Shown in pieces: positions 1-8,369 of a DNA stretch of 50,410 nt (the first letter of the stretch is position 1; each line of letters opens with the position of its first letter). Under the pieces are notes generated by a model. The model did not search any database. It saw only the letters and a program-made list of their open reading frames with translations, and was not told the DNA's origin. Position numbers and translations under genes: made by a program. The stretch is from NCBI GenBank assembly GCA_028700655.1, contig JAQVSG010000006.1, forward strand, positions 1 through 50,410, given 5' to 3'. The stretch is from Caldisericia bacterium. Its GTDB lineage: Bacteria; Caldisericota; Caldisericia; UBA6126.

Positions 1-432
1 GGTAGTATGGATAGACCTCCAAGAAATCCAAGGGAAGCATTGATTTCGTTCCGACTTCTACGAAGAAGTGTATTGCAAGGTCTTGTGCTATTCGCGGCCT
101 CCTTTGGGACCTATTATGTAGTTCTAAAACAAACCAATAATGCGGCTTTGGCACGAACATTTGGTCTTGTCATTATCATTGTATCCAATCTTTTCCTTGT
201 CTATGCTAATAGTTCTGTTACTGTCCCTGTTTTTAAAATGTGGAAGCTGGTATGGAAAGATCGAGTGATGCAAATTGTGAATATCGCTACCATTGCCGGA
301 TTGCTTCTTATTGTGTATACCCCATTGCATGTATATCTAAAGCTAACACCACTGTCTATGGGGCAATTCTTGATTACTTTTGCAATCGCTTTTGTAGCAG
401 TTTTTTGGATCGAATTGTTCAAAAAGGGGTAA
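1..432 (+). CDS. P-type cation-transporting ATPase, C-terminal fragment
   Basis: The reading frame is open at the left edge, so only the last 143 or so residues are present. The segment begins with GSMDRPPRNPREALIS, which matches the loop after the P domain of P2-type Ca2+/Mg2+ ATPases, where an M-x-RPPR-x-P-x-E motif precedes the C-terminal transmembrane bundle. It is followed by about four hydrophobic helices and ends in a short lysine tail (LFKKG), as in the Cation_ATPase_C domain. The family pumps cations across the cytoplasmic membrane using ATP. The catalytic DKTGT motif and the ion-site helices lie outside the window, so the ion cannot be assigned. The next gene is convergent, 119 bp away, and I see no convincing terminator between them. 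Confidence 0.85.
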   Translation, partial: GSMDRPPRNPREALISFRLLRRSVLQGLVLFAASFGTYYVVLKQTNNAALARTFGLVIIIVSNLFLVYANSSVTVPVFKMWKLVWKDRVMQIVNIATIAGLLLIVYTPLHVYLKLTPLSMGQFLITFAIAFVAVFWIELFKKG

Positions 433-551
433 GGGGCGGGGCTACACGAATATGTAGGTTCATGCAATACACCCCGTTATTTCATGATACCATTGCATAT
501 TTCTACATTCGAAAAACTGAACCGATGGTAGATGTCTTCTACGTAGCCTTT

Positions 552-1679
552 TTAATCCTCGAGGGGTTTTTCAATTGTAAAGGATTCGAAAAAGTCAAAG
601 TGAATTTGTCTACCCTTATACTTAGGGTGTTTTAAGATGGTTTGAATCTGTTGTTGTGTTTTTTGTGCTGTTTCAAGATCATCGTTATCGACAGAAATGG
701 CTATTGAATGTAGCAAGGGATCTTCCAATACTTTGCATAAAACGTAATCATCGGATTCATTGACTTGTCCATAAACGACCAGTGAATTGGAGTATCCTTT
801 GTCTGAGTCAAGTGATTCCGGTAAAAACTCTTCGTAAATTTTATTCAAATATACTTTTTCAGATCGAACGGCAGTTTCTTTGTAGTTTTTACTCCCCTCT
901 GTGATAATCAGAGGAAACCGGTCTGTCAGAATATATTCACATATTCGATGTACTAGGTTTTCTCCTTTTGGAGCAATCTTAGTAATATTCTGAACCTCAT
1001 CTTTAATGATTGAAAAGTTTCCGTGAAGATAGAATACAAAAGTATTTGTATCGCGCTTTTTTAAGTTTTCAGTTGAGAAGAAAACTTTCTTACTCGTCTT
1101 GGAGAGTTTTCCGAATCCATCCTGAAACCATTCTACATCTTTCATTATGCTCCACTGCAAGGAGAGATCATAGCTGATAGAAAAGATATAACGGAAGTGC
1201 TTTAGAAAAGATATGTAATAGGGATAATTTGCTTCGACAGAGTGGAAATGGTGGTGAATATGCAAAATTGTTATTGCGTACATCCGTTTTAGAATGTCAT
1301 ATTGACTCGCCAGAAAGCTTTCACATTCTTTGACATCGACTCTTTCAAGACTTTGGCTGTGCTTATACAAATCTTGAACCATTGAAGTGGTTGTGAATAG
1401 AGAGTTAAATACTTCTTCAAGGGAAGTATCGTGGAAAAATATCCGCAAAAACTTTTTCGTGGTTTTTAACTGGTCTTTGTGTATTTTTCTTGGAATGTCC
1501 TCAAATATTGGATGATTGTGTAATTGTGACATTGTCTTTTTGCTTTCCAACTCACCAATCATAATGTTTTTTGGATGATCGTAATCCAAAGGTTCATTTA
1601 AATAACAACTTAGGGTATTCCCAACCACCAACTTACCATTCTTGTATCGATCTTTAATATCATCCCAGCTTTGTATCAT
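552..1679 (-). CDS. DUF4917 family protein
   Basis: This 375-residue soluble protein resembles the DUF4917 family. The features I match are an FYLHG stretch near residue 217 followed by a K-D-E-V-x-x-I-T-K-I segment, a PLIITEGS segment near residue 255 leading to a tyrosine-rich Y-L-N-K-I-Y-E-E-F helix, and a late LVVYGQ-x-x-x-E-S-D-D-Y block, which in the family reads like a G-x-S-x-x-E-N-D-E-H motif. Such motifs loosely recall SIR2-like Rossmann proteins, but that link is inference. The start has a good ribosome site (GGAGAGG) directly upstream. No signal peptide or membrane segment is visible. It is divergent from the baeRF-like gene, sharing a 270-bp intergenic region. The biochemical function is unknown. 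Confidence 0.65.
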   Translation of the reverse strand: MIQSWDDIKDRYKNGKLVVGNTLSCYLNEPLDYDHPKNIMIGELESKKTMSQLHNHPIFEDIPRKIHKDQLKTTKKFLRIFFHDTSLEEVFNSLFTTTSMVQDLYKHSQSLERVDVKECESFLASQYDILKRMYAITILHIHHHFHSVEANYPYYISFLKHFRYIFSISYDLSLQWSIMKDVEWFQDGFGKLSKTSKKVFFSTENLKKRDTNTFVFYLHGNFSIIKDEVQNITKIAPKGENLVHRICEYILTDRFPLIITEGSKNYKETAVRSEKVYLNKIYEEFLPESLDSDKGYSNSLVVYGQVNESDDYVLCKVLEDPLLHSIAISVDNDDLETAQKTQQQIQTILKHPKYKGRQIHFDFFESFTIEKPLED

Positions 1680-1866
1680 ATAGACTCCTCTCCAAATCGA
1701 CTTGATTTGAAAACGTTGGAATCATGCGGCAGAAGTTCACATTCGATTCTTGCCGATGGTTTCAACAGTGCTATTATAAGATACTATGGCGATCTTACAA
1801 ATACAACCAGAAAAAGAGGTACCCTGCTGGAAATTCTTTCAATGTTCGCTAATTCCTTTGGATTTC

Positions 1867-1894
1867 TTGAGTGTTCTTCCTTTTATCTTATACT
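1867..1894 (+). promoter_or_regulatory. Sigma-A-type promoter of the baeRF-like gene
   Basis: A TTGAGT -35 hexamer (1867-1872) and a TATACT -10 hexamer (1889-1894) are separated by 16 bp. The predicted transcript starts about 50 nt before the ATG at 1950. This supports 1950 as the start rather than the longer in-frame extension to 1671, which would be mostly untranscribed from this promoter. Confidence 0.6.
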
Positions 1895-1949
1895 TACTCA
1901 GTACAAGCAATGTGCATTCATTGTTTATCACAAGTACAGGAGGTATCGT

Positions 1950-3095
1950 ATGCGTCTATTTTCAAGAGAAGATTTACATGCATTGTTGCAGTCTTCTGGA
2001 GGATACCATCTTTCTCTTTTCCTTCCGACTCATAGCGTTGGACCTGAAACAGAACAAGATCCCATCCGATTTAAGAACTTGATTCGACGAGCTGAAGAAG
2101 ATTTGGAGGCTGATGGGGTGCGTACTCCTACCATTAAGTCCATTCTTGATCCGGCTTATCAGTTACTGAATACTCCCTTTTTCTGGAAACATCAAAGAAA
2201 GGGTTTGGCCGTTTTTATTGGTCCTTCTGGCATGGAATATTTTCGAGTTCCTCATGTATTCCCCGAATTGGCAGTCGTTACCCAACGATTTCATGTAAAC
2301 CCCATTCTCCCTCTATTAAGCTGGAATGAGCAATTTAACATTCTTGCATTTAGCCCTACCCTTGTTCGTTTTTTCCAATGTGATCGAGACAATATTGAAC
2401 AGATAGAAATTGAAGAGATGCCCAAGAATTTCAAAGATGCCAATGGTAAAAATGACAACGAGCAACATCTCCATTACCATTATATGGGTTCCGGAGGAAA
2501 AGGAGACCAAACCTCCGTGATTCATGGCAGTGGAGAACTCTCTGAAAAAGACTTGTTAAAAAAGTATTACCGCAAAATTGATTATGCTTTACAAAAAGCT
2601 CTTAGAGATTCCAAAGCTCCCTTGTTACTAGCATCAACCGAAACAAATGTGGCTCTGTATCGAGAAGTTAACACCTACCCTAGTCTCTTTGAAAATAGTA
2701 TCAATGGGAATCCTGATGAAATGGAACCCAATGAGATTTTACAAAAAGGCTTTCCACTGGTTCGACCTTTGTTTAAAAAGGAACGTACAGACGCTGAAGA
2801 ACACTACCAAAAATTGGTTGGTACTGGACGGACATCCGATACTGTCGAAGAGCTTTTTCAAAAATCCAGACAAGGGGTGATTGATACATTGTTTGTTGCC
2901 AGAGGCATTGAGCAATGGGGCATCGTTGATGAAAAAGAAGGTACACTGCAGCTTCATGATCATTATGAATCGGGTGATGAAGATATATACAGCTACATCA
3001 GTATCCAAACGGTTCTCCATAAAGGTATTGTGTTTTCGATGATGCCACAGTTCATGCCAGATAAAAAGAACATTACAGCAATCTTACGATATTAA
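1950..3095 (+). CDS. baeRF-type (bacterial archaeo-eukaryotic release factor-like) protein
   Basis: The 381-residue product starts MRLFSREDLHALLQ and continues with LSLFLPTH near residue 21 and a Q-D-P-I-R-x-K-N-L-x-x-x-A-E-E block near residue 37. These are hallmarks of the baeRF proteins (family 3/7-like), bacterial relatives of eRF1/Pelota. The central part has a histidine-rich stretch (HLHYHYMG) and the C-terminal third contains the L7Ae-like region (VDTLFVARG-like, here IDTLFVARGIEQWG). The family is predicted to act on ribosomes in rescue or termination, or as an RNA-binding factor; the direct function is not established. The start at 1950 is chosen because AGGAGG sits seven bases upstream and a promoter lies at 1867-1894. 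An in-frame ORF reaches back to 1671 but overlaps the start of the divergent gene and has no family similarity. A strong terminator follows the stop codon. Confidence 0.8.
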   Translation: MRLFSREDLHALLQSSGGYHLSLFLPTHSVGPETEQDPIRFKNLIRRAEEDLEADGVRTPTIKSILDPAYQLLNTPFFWKHQRKGLAVFIGPSGMEYFRVPHVFPELAVVTQRFHVNPILPLLSWNEQFNILAFSPTLVRFFQCDRDNIEQIEIEEMPKNFKDANGKNDNEQHLHYHYMGSGGKGDQTSVIHGSGELSEKDLLKKYYRKIDYALQKALRDSKAPLLLASTETNVALYREVNTYPSLFENSINGNPDEMEPNEILQKGFPLVRPLFKKERTDAEEHYQKLVGTGRTSDTVEELFQKSRQGVIDTLFVARGIEQWGIVDEKEGTLQLHDHYESGDEDIYSYISIQTVLHKGIVFSMMPQFMPDKKNITAILRY

Positions 3096-3121
3096 CAGTA
3101 TTTCATACTATATAAACCATC

Positions 3122-3157
3122 ACACCCCTTCTCTTGAAAGGAAGGGGTGTTTTTTTT
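3122..3157 (+). terminator. Intrinsic terminator after the baeRF-like gene
   Basis: A perfect 10-bp stem (ACACCCCTTC at 3122-3131 and GAAGGGGTGT at 3141-3150) with a 9-nt loop is followed by seven T residues. The T-run touches the stop codon of the convergent lipoprotein gene. In the opposite direction no T-run follows the stem, so it should work mainly on the plus strand. Confidence 0.92.
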
Positions 3158-4898
3158 ATTCTATAACCGGAAACACCCAACTGACAAAATGAATGTTTTC
3201 CTTGGTTAGCGAAAAGATATCTTTCATTTCAAGAGATTCTTCAGCTTGGATTGGTAACAGTACATGGTTTGCTTCATGGTACAGAGGTTTCCCGTCCGAA
3301 TCAATAAAATCAATCCAGCCGAACGCAGTATGCCCAGAAGGATCCAATGATAGGGGATGAAAACGTGGTGCTTGATTGTTTGAGTATAACACAGAAGTAT
3401 ATCGGAGATCGTCAAAATGAAGCATTTCTTCACTATATGTTATCGTGTTGCCCAGCGTTAGAGAAATCAATATCGGACGATTATCGTTGGATTGTTCCTT
3501 CGAATTGTATTGTATGTTGAAAGAATTACCCCATTCATATGCCCCAAGAGAAAACCTCGATTTCAGCATCGAATAGTGGAATCCTTTCATTGTATACTTA
3601 ACAAGTTGAAAATCACTGTTGTCATTGATGAGTGTTCGGGCTGTGGGGTTGAAAAAAATACATTCTATGGTTTTTAAATCTTGGCTATTGTCTGACGATA
3701 AAGTGCTCTGTATTTCTACAAAAAAAGCCAAAAATGGCCCTGGATTACATTTTAGCGTGTAGGGGGAGTGATAGAGTTGAGCCTCAGGTACAAATTCGCT
3801 GATAAAGGAAACGGGTTTCTCAAAAGCTACTTCAGCGAGTGGTACATATGGTTGCCATATGCCTGTATCCTGATACTTCATAAAACCTGTTTTTGCTTGG
3901 CTTTGGATATAGATAACGGGGCATTCTTGATCCATTCCAATATACCACATTTCGACTTCATCTAGTGGTATAGGAAAAGGCAAGAGTTCCTTTTCACCGC
4001 GCATATTAAGTCTATAAAAATGTGGCTGGGTATCGTCTGGAGAAAACTTTTCTGCTAAGAAAAATGTATCATTTGTCCAAAAATCCCATTGGATCGTATT
4101 GGTTTGCTGGCGAAATGAGATTCTTTCATGGGACTCTAGAGAGTAAAATACTAGCGAAGGTGGTTGAACGGTGGCATAGTGGAACAAAGTACCGGATTCA
4201 TTCATGGTAGGGTTTACACCTCGACCAATTTCATACATACGATCCGACGAATCAAGGGTCCATACAAAGAAAAAATAGTGTTCAGGGACTTCTTCAATCG
4301 ATTGACCCAGAATAACAGTGGATGCATCATGTCCAAAAAAACACAAATCAAGGGATCTTTTTTGATCCATAACAGCGGTTGTCATTATAGAAGAAGTTTT
4401 GTTATAAAAATACAAAGCTGGATTCTCAGCATCCAATTTTTTCAAACAAAAAATCGTATCTGTTGGGTCGATGTTGAGAAGCTTACAATCTTCTTTGGAG
4501 CTTTCCCATAGAAGGATCATATCTCCTTTATCGATTTGATATTTCCATATACTGGACCATGATGAATTTTCATCTTCATCCCATATACTAAAGTACATTG
4601 CATTCTTACGGTAAATAGGTTTTGATGAGATGGCAACTTTTGTGGGTAAAGACTTAAGAACAATGGTTTCGTGAAGGTCTGCATCCCGAATGCAAAGGTG
4701 GTTACCTTCAATGGCGATGTAGGGTACAGAAAAACCATGTTTTTTTAGATTCATGTTTAGTTGGAGGGGTTCCTTAGAAACATTCCCGCATCCTTGTATA
4801 AAAGCGAGTAGGATTGCCATAAAAACAGAAACCATCGAAAGTGTTATTCCACTATTCTTCCAAGCTTTTCCTTTTTCTTCATAAAATCGTTTCATCAT
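3156..4898 (-). CDS. Exported lipoprotein of unknown function, probable beta-propeller
   Basis: The 580-residue product begins with a long basic n-region, then a hydrophobic segment ending FIQGC with Cys37 as the likely lipidated residue. The Gln at -2 is not a classic lipobox residue, so the lipid call is probable rather than certain. The rest is soluble and rich in short beta-type repeats with aromatic residues (for example YFSIWDED, FFFVWTLDSSD, WDFWTNDTFF), like WD/TolB-type propeller blades, but I recognise no named family. A GGAG ribosome site precedes the start. The gene lies downstream of the SBBP gene on the same strand with a 245-bp gap that holds two palindromes, so it probably has its own promoter. 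Its termination region abuts the plus-strand terminator at 3122-3157. Confidence 0.75.
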   Translation of the reverse strand: MMKRFYEEKGKAWKNSGITLSMVSVFMAILLAFIQGCGNVSKEPLQLNMNLKKHGFSVPYIAIEGNHLCIRDADLHETIVLKSLPTKVAISSKPIYRKNAMYFSIWDEDENSSWSSIWKYQIDKGDMILLWESSKEDCKLLNIDPTDTIFCLKKLDAENPALYFYNKTSSIMTTAVMDQKRSLDLCFFGHDASTVILGQSIEEVPEHYFFFVWTLDSSDRMYEIGRGVNPTMNESGTLFHYATVQPPSLVFYSLESHERISFRQQTNTIQWDFWTNDTFFLAEKFSPDDTQPHFYRLNMRGEKELLPFPIPLDEVEMWYIGMDQECPVIYIQSQAKTGFMKYQDTGIWQPYVPLAEVAFEKPVSFISEFVPEAQLYHSPYTLKCNPGPFLAFFVEIQSTLSSDNSQDLKTIECIFFNPTARTLINDNSDFQLVKYTMKGFHYSMLKSRFSLGAYEWGNSFNIQYNSKEQSNDNRPILISLTLGNTITYSEEMLHFDDLRYTSVLYSNNQAPRFHPLSLDPSGHTAFGWIDFIDSDGKPLYHEANHVLLPIQAEESLEMKDIFSLTKENIHFVSWVFPVIE

Positions 4899-4969
4899 AT
4901 CTGCTCCAATCTTTTATTCAAACAGAATTCTGCATTCCACGAATAGAAGTAACAAACAATCTTTTTTTC

Positions 4970-5022
4970 TTCCTAAAAATTGTACTCATTTTTTAGGAAT
5001 ATCGAAACTTCCTATATAGGAA
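4970..5022 (-). promoter_or_regulatory. Paired TTCCTA/TAGGAA inverted repeats, probable operators
   Basis: Two inverted repeats share the same ends. The first is TTCCTAAAAA (4970-4979), a 10-nt spacer and TTTTTAGGAA (4990-4999). The second is the perfect 14-bp palindrome TTCCTATATAGGAA (5009-5022). Their centres are 31 bp apart, about three helical turns. They lie 70-125 bp upstream of the minus-strand lipoprotein start, and a minus-strand TACAAT (a possible -10) falls inside the first repeat. Neither repeat is followed by a T-run on the strand it would terminate, so operator function is the better reading. The regulator is unknown. Confidence 0.5.
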
Positions 5023-5143
5023 TCGTGAATAATATTTACATTAAAGATTTTTGAGTTTTTTAAAAAATCTATTTACATCATTCGTAGAATTTTGGGGTTT
5101 GAAAACTATACCATGGAATCAAAAAAGCGTGCTTAAACGAATC

Positions 5144-7219
5144 CTAGTCAAACGTAGGGGGTGTAGGTTGAAAACGGGCTTGCATGCCAATATTCTTTCC
5201 AGATGAGTCGGTCCAATAGGTGGCTTGGAATATGTCTTCTACATATTGTAAATCAAACAAAATTCTTCCATTGTGAATACAATTCTTGACCAAATAATAG
5301 GGAGTATCTTCTTTTGATGAAAGATCATGAACAACAAGATTGGGCTGTGAGGAGTCTTCTCGAAAGGGCCAAAAGAATACAATTTGTTTGAAGTAGTATA
5401 CAGTTGCAACTTCTTTTACTGGATCCCAGTGAACAGAGGCACCCAAGGAATCTCCTATAAAACGTAGTGGAACCATATAGTGCTTCCCATCAAACAGAGG
5501 GTGACAATCGAGTTCTACCTGTACAGGTTCTATTGCATTGGATGGTTGAACCAGGGCCAGAGGATGTCCGACTTCAAAGGTGATGTCTACAAGAATCATT
5601 TCAACAGGAATCGAAGCAATTTTCCATATAAAACTATCTTGCGCACCTTGAAATTTTACCTGAACCCCCGGTATTTTCGAACCCACAGGAAAACCATTTT
5701 CAGGCGTTGTTTCAGTATTGCCTGCAATATATAGGTTCCCCTCATTGTCTTGGGCTAAACAGTACGCCCATTCTGGACCTTTACCGCCTATATATGTACA
5801 ATACAAGACTTGATTGCCATCGCTTGAAATTTCCATCAAGTATGTATCAAAATGCCCAGCATGCTGTTGACTGTAACCTGGTATTATAGTGTTTGCTAGC
5901 AGTCCCACAGGAAAACCATCATCAAAACTAGAGTCAGTCCATCCTGTAACAAACACGGTATTTCTGTGGCTTATGCAAAGATCCGTTGTTACATCGGTAT
6001 AATGAGAACCTCCAATGTAAGTACTATAGACAATGTCGGTTCCTGAGGGATTTAGTTTGATAAGAAATCCATCGTTATCCCCTTTCATTGTTTTATTAAA
6101 ACCTTTGTCTGATGGGAGGATGGGAAAACCAGAAGCTGGTGTTGAATCGGTTTTTCCCACTATAAAACAACACCCTTCTGAATCTATAGCAATGGAGTGT
6201 GTAGCTTCGTCACCACTCCCACCAATGTAGGTGTTGAAAACCATTTGGTTGGAGGGGAGTGACAAACAAAGAACAAAGGCATCGCTATTCTTTTCATATT
6301 TCTTTTTGTATCCTGCAATACTTACATTGTCTTGATGTGTAGTTTGTAAAAAATCATCTTCGTACGAAGATCTTGTCCATCCAGTGGCAAACACGCGTTG
6401 TTGATCATCAACGGCAATGGCTTGAATGATTTCATCCTTGGATCCACCAATGTATGTGCTGTGGAGTAATTCAGAACCATCCGCAGAAAGCTGGAGGATA
6501 AAAGCATCGCGTTCACCGTGAAAAACTGTGTCGTAACCGGGAGTGTCTTCGCCGATAGGAAAGCCATCCTCTTTGCTAGATTCTGTCCAACCGGCAATAA
6601 CAATTTGTTCCATTGCATCAAGTTCCATGGCAAAGATAACATCGCGGTAATATCCTCCTATGAAAGTGGAATATAAGACACGATTGCCATTTGTTGAAAT
6701 TTTAACAACAAACCCATCCAAAAAATGGTTTTGGCTGGTATCATAGCCAGGAATGCTTCCTCCGATAGGAAACCCATTGTTTTCTGTCGATTGTGTCCAT
6801 CCTGCAACGTATGCTTCCTTATCTTTGGTAACAGAAATGCAAAAACCTACTTCGTTATTGTCTCCTCCAATATAGCTAGCGTATAGAATATCAGTACCAT
6901 CTGCAGACACTTTGATAACAAAAGCATCGGTGTCTCCGTTAAGAGTTTGATCAAACCCTGGAATGAGATGGCTACTAGGCAGCTTTGAGATAAAGTCTGA
7001 CCGTGTCCAACCAGTGATATACGCACATCCTTCTTGATCGATACAGATATCTTGGATACATTCTGCATCGATTCCCCCAATATAGGTGCTATACTTCAAA
7101 AATTCAACGGGTTGAGCAATTGTAGAATTATCGAAGCCGAGGGAAGAAAAGAGACTGTGAAATGGTAGCAAATTAAAACAAACATATAAAAGGCACACTT
7201 TTAGAAAAATTTTTCTCAT
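5144..7219 (-). CDS. Exported SBBP-repeat seven-bladed propeller with C-terminal stalk domain
   Basis: The 691-residue product has a signal-type N-terminus (MRKIFLKVCLLYVCF) and then seven repeats of about 70 residues, each built on a pattern of Y-S-T-Y-I-G-G, a D-x-x-G-x-x-Y-I-A-G-W-T strand, a G-F-P-I-G loop and D-A-F-V-x-K-I-S. These are SBBP (beta-propeller) repeats, and seven would close one propeller. The C-terminal 115 residues contain MVPLRFIGDSLGASVHWD, the signature of the copper-amine-oxidase-N-like 'stalk' domain; no catalytic oxidase domain is present. The start at 7219 is preferred over the in-frame ATG at 7324 because GAGG lies nine bases upstream and it begins at the signal peptide. 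The protein is likely secreted or surface attached; its ligand is unknown. Confidence 0.8.
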   Translation of the reverse strand: MRKIFLKVCLLYVCFNLLPFHSLFSSLGFDNSTIAQPVEFLKYSTYIGGIDAECIQDICIDQEGCAYITGWTRSDFISKLPSSHLIPGFDQTLNGDTDAFVIKVSADGTDILYASYIGGDNNEVGFCISVTKDKEAYVAGWTQSTENNGFPIGGSIPGYDTSQNHFLDGFVVKISTNGNRVLYSTFIGGYYRDVIFAMELDAMEQIVIAGWTESSKEDGFPIGEDTPGYDTVFHGERDAFILQLSADGSELLHSTYIGGSKDEIIQAIAVDDQQRVFATGWTRSSYEDDFLQTTHQDNVSIAGYKKKYEKNSDAFVLCLSLPSNQMVFNTYIGGSGDEATHSIAIDSEGCCFIVGKTDSTPASGFPILPSDKGFNKTMKGDNDGFLIKLNPSGTDIVYSTYIGGSHYTDVTTDLCISHRNTVFVTGWTDSSFDDGFPVGLLANTIIPGYSQQHAGHFDTYLMEISSDGNQVLYCTYIGGKGPEWAYCLAQDNEGNLYIAGNTETTPENGFPVGSKIPGVQVKFQGAQDSFIWKIASIPVEMILVDITFEVGHPLALVQPSNAIEPVQVELDCHPLFDGKHYMVPLRFIGDSLGASVHWDPVKEVATVYYFKQIVFFWPFREDSSQPNLVVHDLSSKEDTPYYLVKNCIHNGRILFDLQYVEDIFQATYWTDSSGKNIGMQARFQPTPPTFD

Positions 7220-7344
7220 GGTTTCATCAACCTCATGAAGGATCACTATAAAATTGGAATCTATCCAAGTAAAAACATAACATAAAGTCATAAAAAAAAC
7301 ATGCGAAGCTTGTAAGTATTTCATATCCGAAATCGGGGTAGGAA

Positions 7345-7372
7345 TTTACAAGTGTCTCTTTATTACTATAGT
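7345..7372 (+). promoter_or_regulatory. Promoter of the binding-protein/kinase operon
   Basis: TTTACA (7345-7350) and TATAGT (7367-7372) are separated by 16 bp. The upstream in-frame starts at 7374 and 7377 would lie inside or just after the -10 box, so translation should begin further on, best at 7404. Confidence 0.6.
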
Positions 7373-7403
7373 ATTGATGTATAACATGGTATACACAAGG
7401 TTG

Positions 7404-8369
7404 ATGAAGACTTTCTTTTTGTCGCTAGGGGTTGTTTTGCTTGTATTGTTCGGCTTTTATCTATATCGTCAACCCAGTGAATCTCCCTTTAAAAATCCTA
7501 TTTCGGAAACATCCCCTCTTCGTATTGGACTCATTCTTCGAACTTCTACAAACCCTCTTTATAGGAACATAGAAGAAGGTGCTCGACTTGCCGAAACAGC
7601 GTTGGATATTCGATTAATTGTAAAAACAGGTACAAGTGAAACATCTGTGATGCAACAGATTGATATTGTACAAAGATGTATTGACGAGAATGTAAATGCT
7701 ATTGTTATCACACCGGTTGGATCTGAAATACTTCCGATATTAAAACGCGCTAATGACAAGGGGATACCCATTGTTCTTGTTGAAAACCCTTTGCAGCAGG
7801 AACTGTTGAAAGAATATGAACTAGACCATCTTCCTTTTATTGGTATTGACAATGAGATAGCTTCCCAAGAAGCTGCTTTCGAGCTGGCAAAATGTCTGCA
7901 AGAACCAGCTGATGCACTAATTATTGAAGGAAACCCTTTCAATGAGAGTAGTCGTCAAAGAGCAAAGGGTGCAAAGGACGTATTTTCATCCCATCCCATG
8001 ATCCGCCAAGTCTATTCCGAATATGGTTCTTATAGCATTGAAACCGCAAAAAAAAGTGTTGAAAAAATGATGAATGAACACCCTTCTATCCGCCTCATTT
8101 TTTCCATCAATGATATGATGGCAATTGGCGCTTATCAATATGTAAAAGAGAATAATAGACACGATATCTTTATTTTATCAGTAGACGGGACGTCCTTTAG
8201 TAAAGATCTTTTTGAACAAGATGAAATTGCTGTTGTTTTGGACCAAAATGCAAAACAACAAGGATTTGAAGCGATACGAACTGCTGAGAAGATGACGCGA
8301 ATGGATATGAGCTCGTATGTTCGGTTCGTACAATATGAAATTTTATCTTCAATCCACCATTTAAAATGA
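7404..8369 (+). CDS. Membrane-anchored periplasmic sugar-binding-type protein
   Basis: The 321-residue product starts MKTFFLSLGVVLLVLFGFYLYRQ, a single N-terminal membrane anchor with no lipobox cysteine, followed by a type I periplasmic binding fold of the RbsB/Peripla_BP_4 kind. Diagnostic segments are LRIGLILRTSTNPLY, a V-N-A-I-V-I-T-P-V-G strand, KGIPIVLVENP, the LIIEGN hinge, an R-x-x-G-A-K-D helix, and IFSINDMMAIGAYQ. Family members bind ribose-like sugars, AI-2 or related ligands. Its stop overlaps the start of the next gene, a sensor kinase, by four bases (ATGA). No ABC transporter genes are nearby, so a sensory rather than a transport role is likely. In-frame ATGs at 7377 and 7386 are alternatives, disfavoured by promoter position; an AAGG site precedes 7404. 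Confidence 0.82.
   Translation: MKTFFLSLGVVLLVLFGFYLYRQPSESPFKNPISETSPLRIGLILRTSTNPLYRNIEEGARLAETALDIRLIVKTGTSETSVMQQIDIVQRCIDENVNAIVITPVGSEILPILKRANDKGIPIVLVENPLQQELLKEYELDHLPFIGIDNEIASQEAAFELAKCLQEPADALIIEGNPFNESSRQRAKGAKDVFSSHPMIRQVYSEYGSYSIETAKKSVEKMMNEHPSIRLIFSINDMMAIGAYQYVKENNRHDIFILSVDGTSFSKDLFEQDEIAVVLDQNAKQQGFEAIRTAEKMTRMDMSSYVRFVQYEILSSIHHLK

Noticed and set aside
433-551. Terminator after the ATPase fragment
   Set aside because: The GC-rich complementary stretches are too far apart to make a compact hairpin and no good T-run follows.
240-635. 131-residue plus-strand ORF
   Set aside because: It overlaps the ATPase tail and the convergent DUF4917 gene and shows no protein-like features.
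1786-2082. 98-residue hydrophobic plus-strand ORF
   Set aside because: It overlaps the baeRF gene in another frame and has no ribosome site or similarity I can support.
6322-6642. 106-residue minus-strand ORF
   Set aside because: It is an alternative frame within the SBBP repeats; its periodic sequence just mirrors the repeat units.
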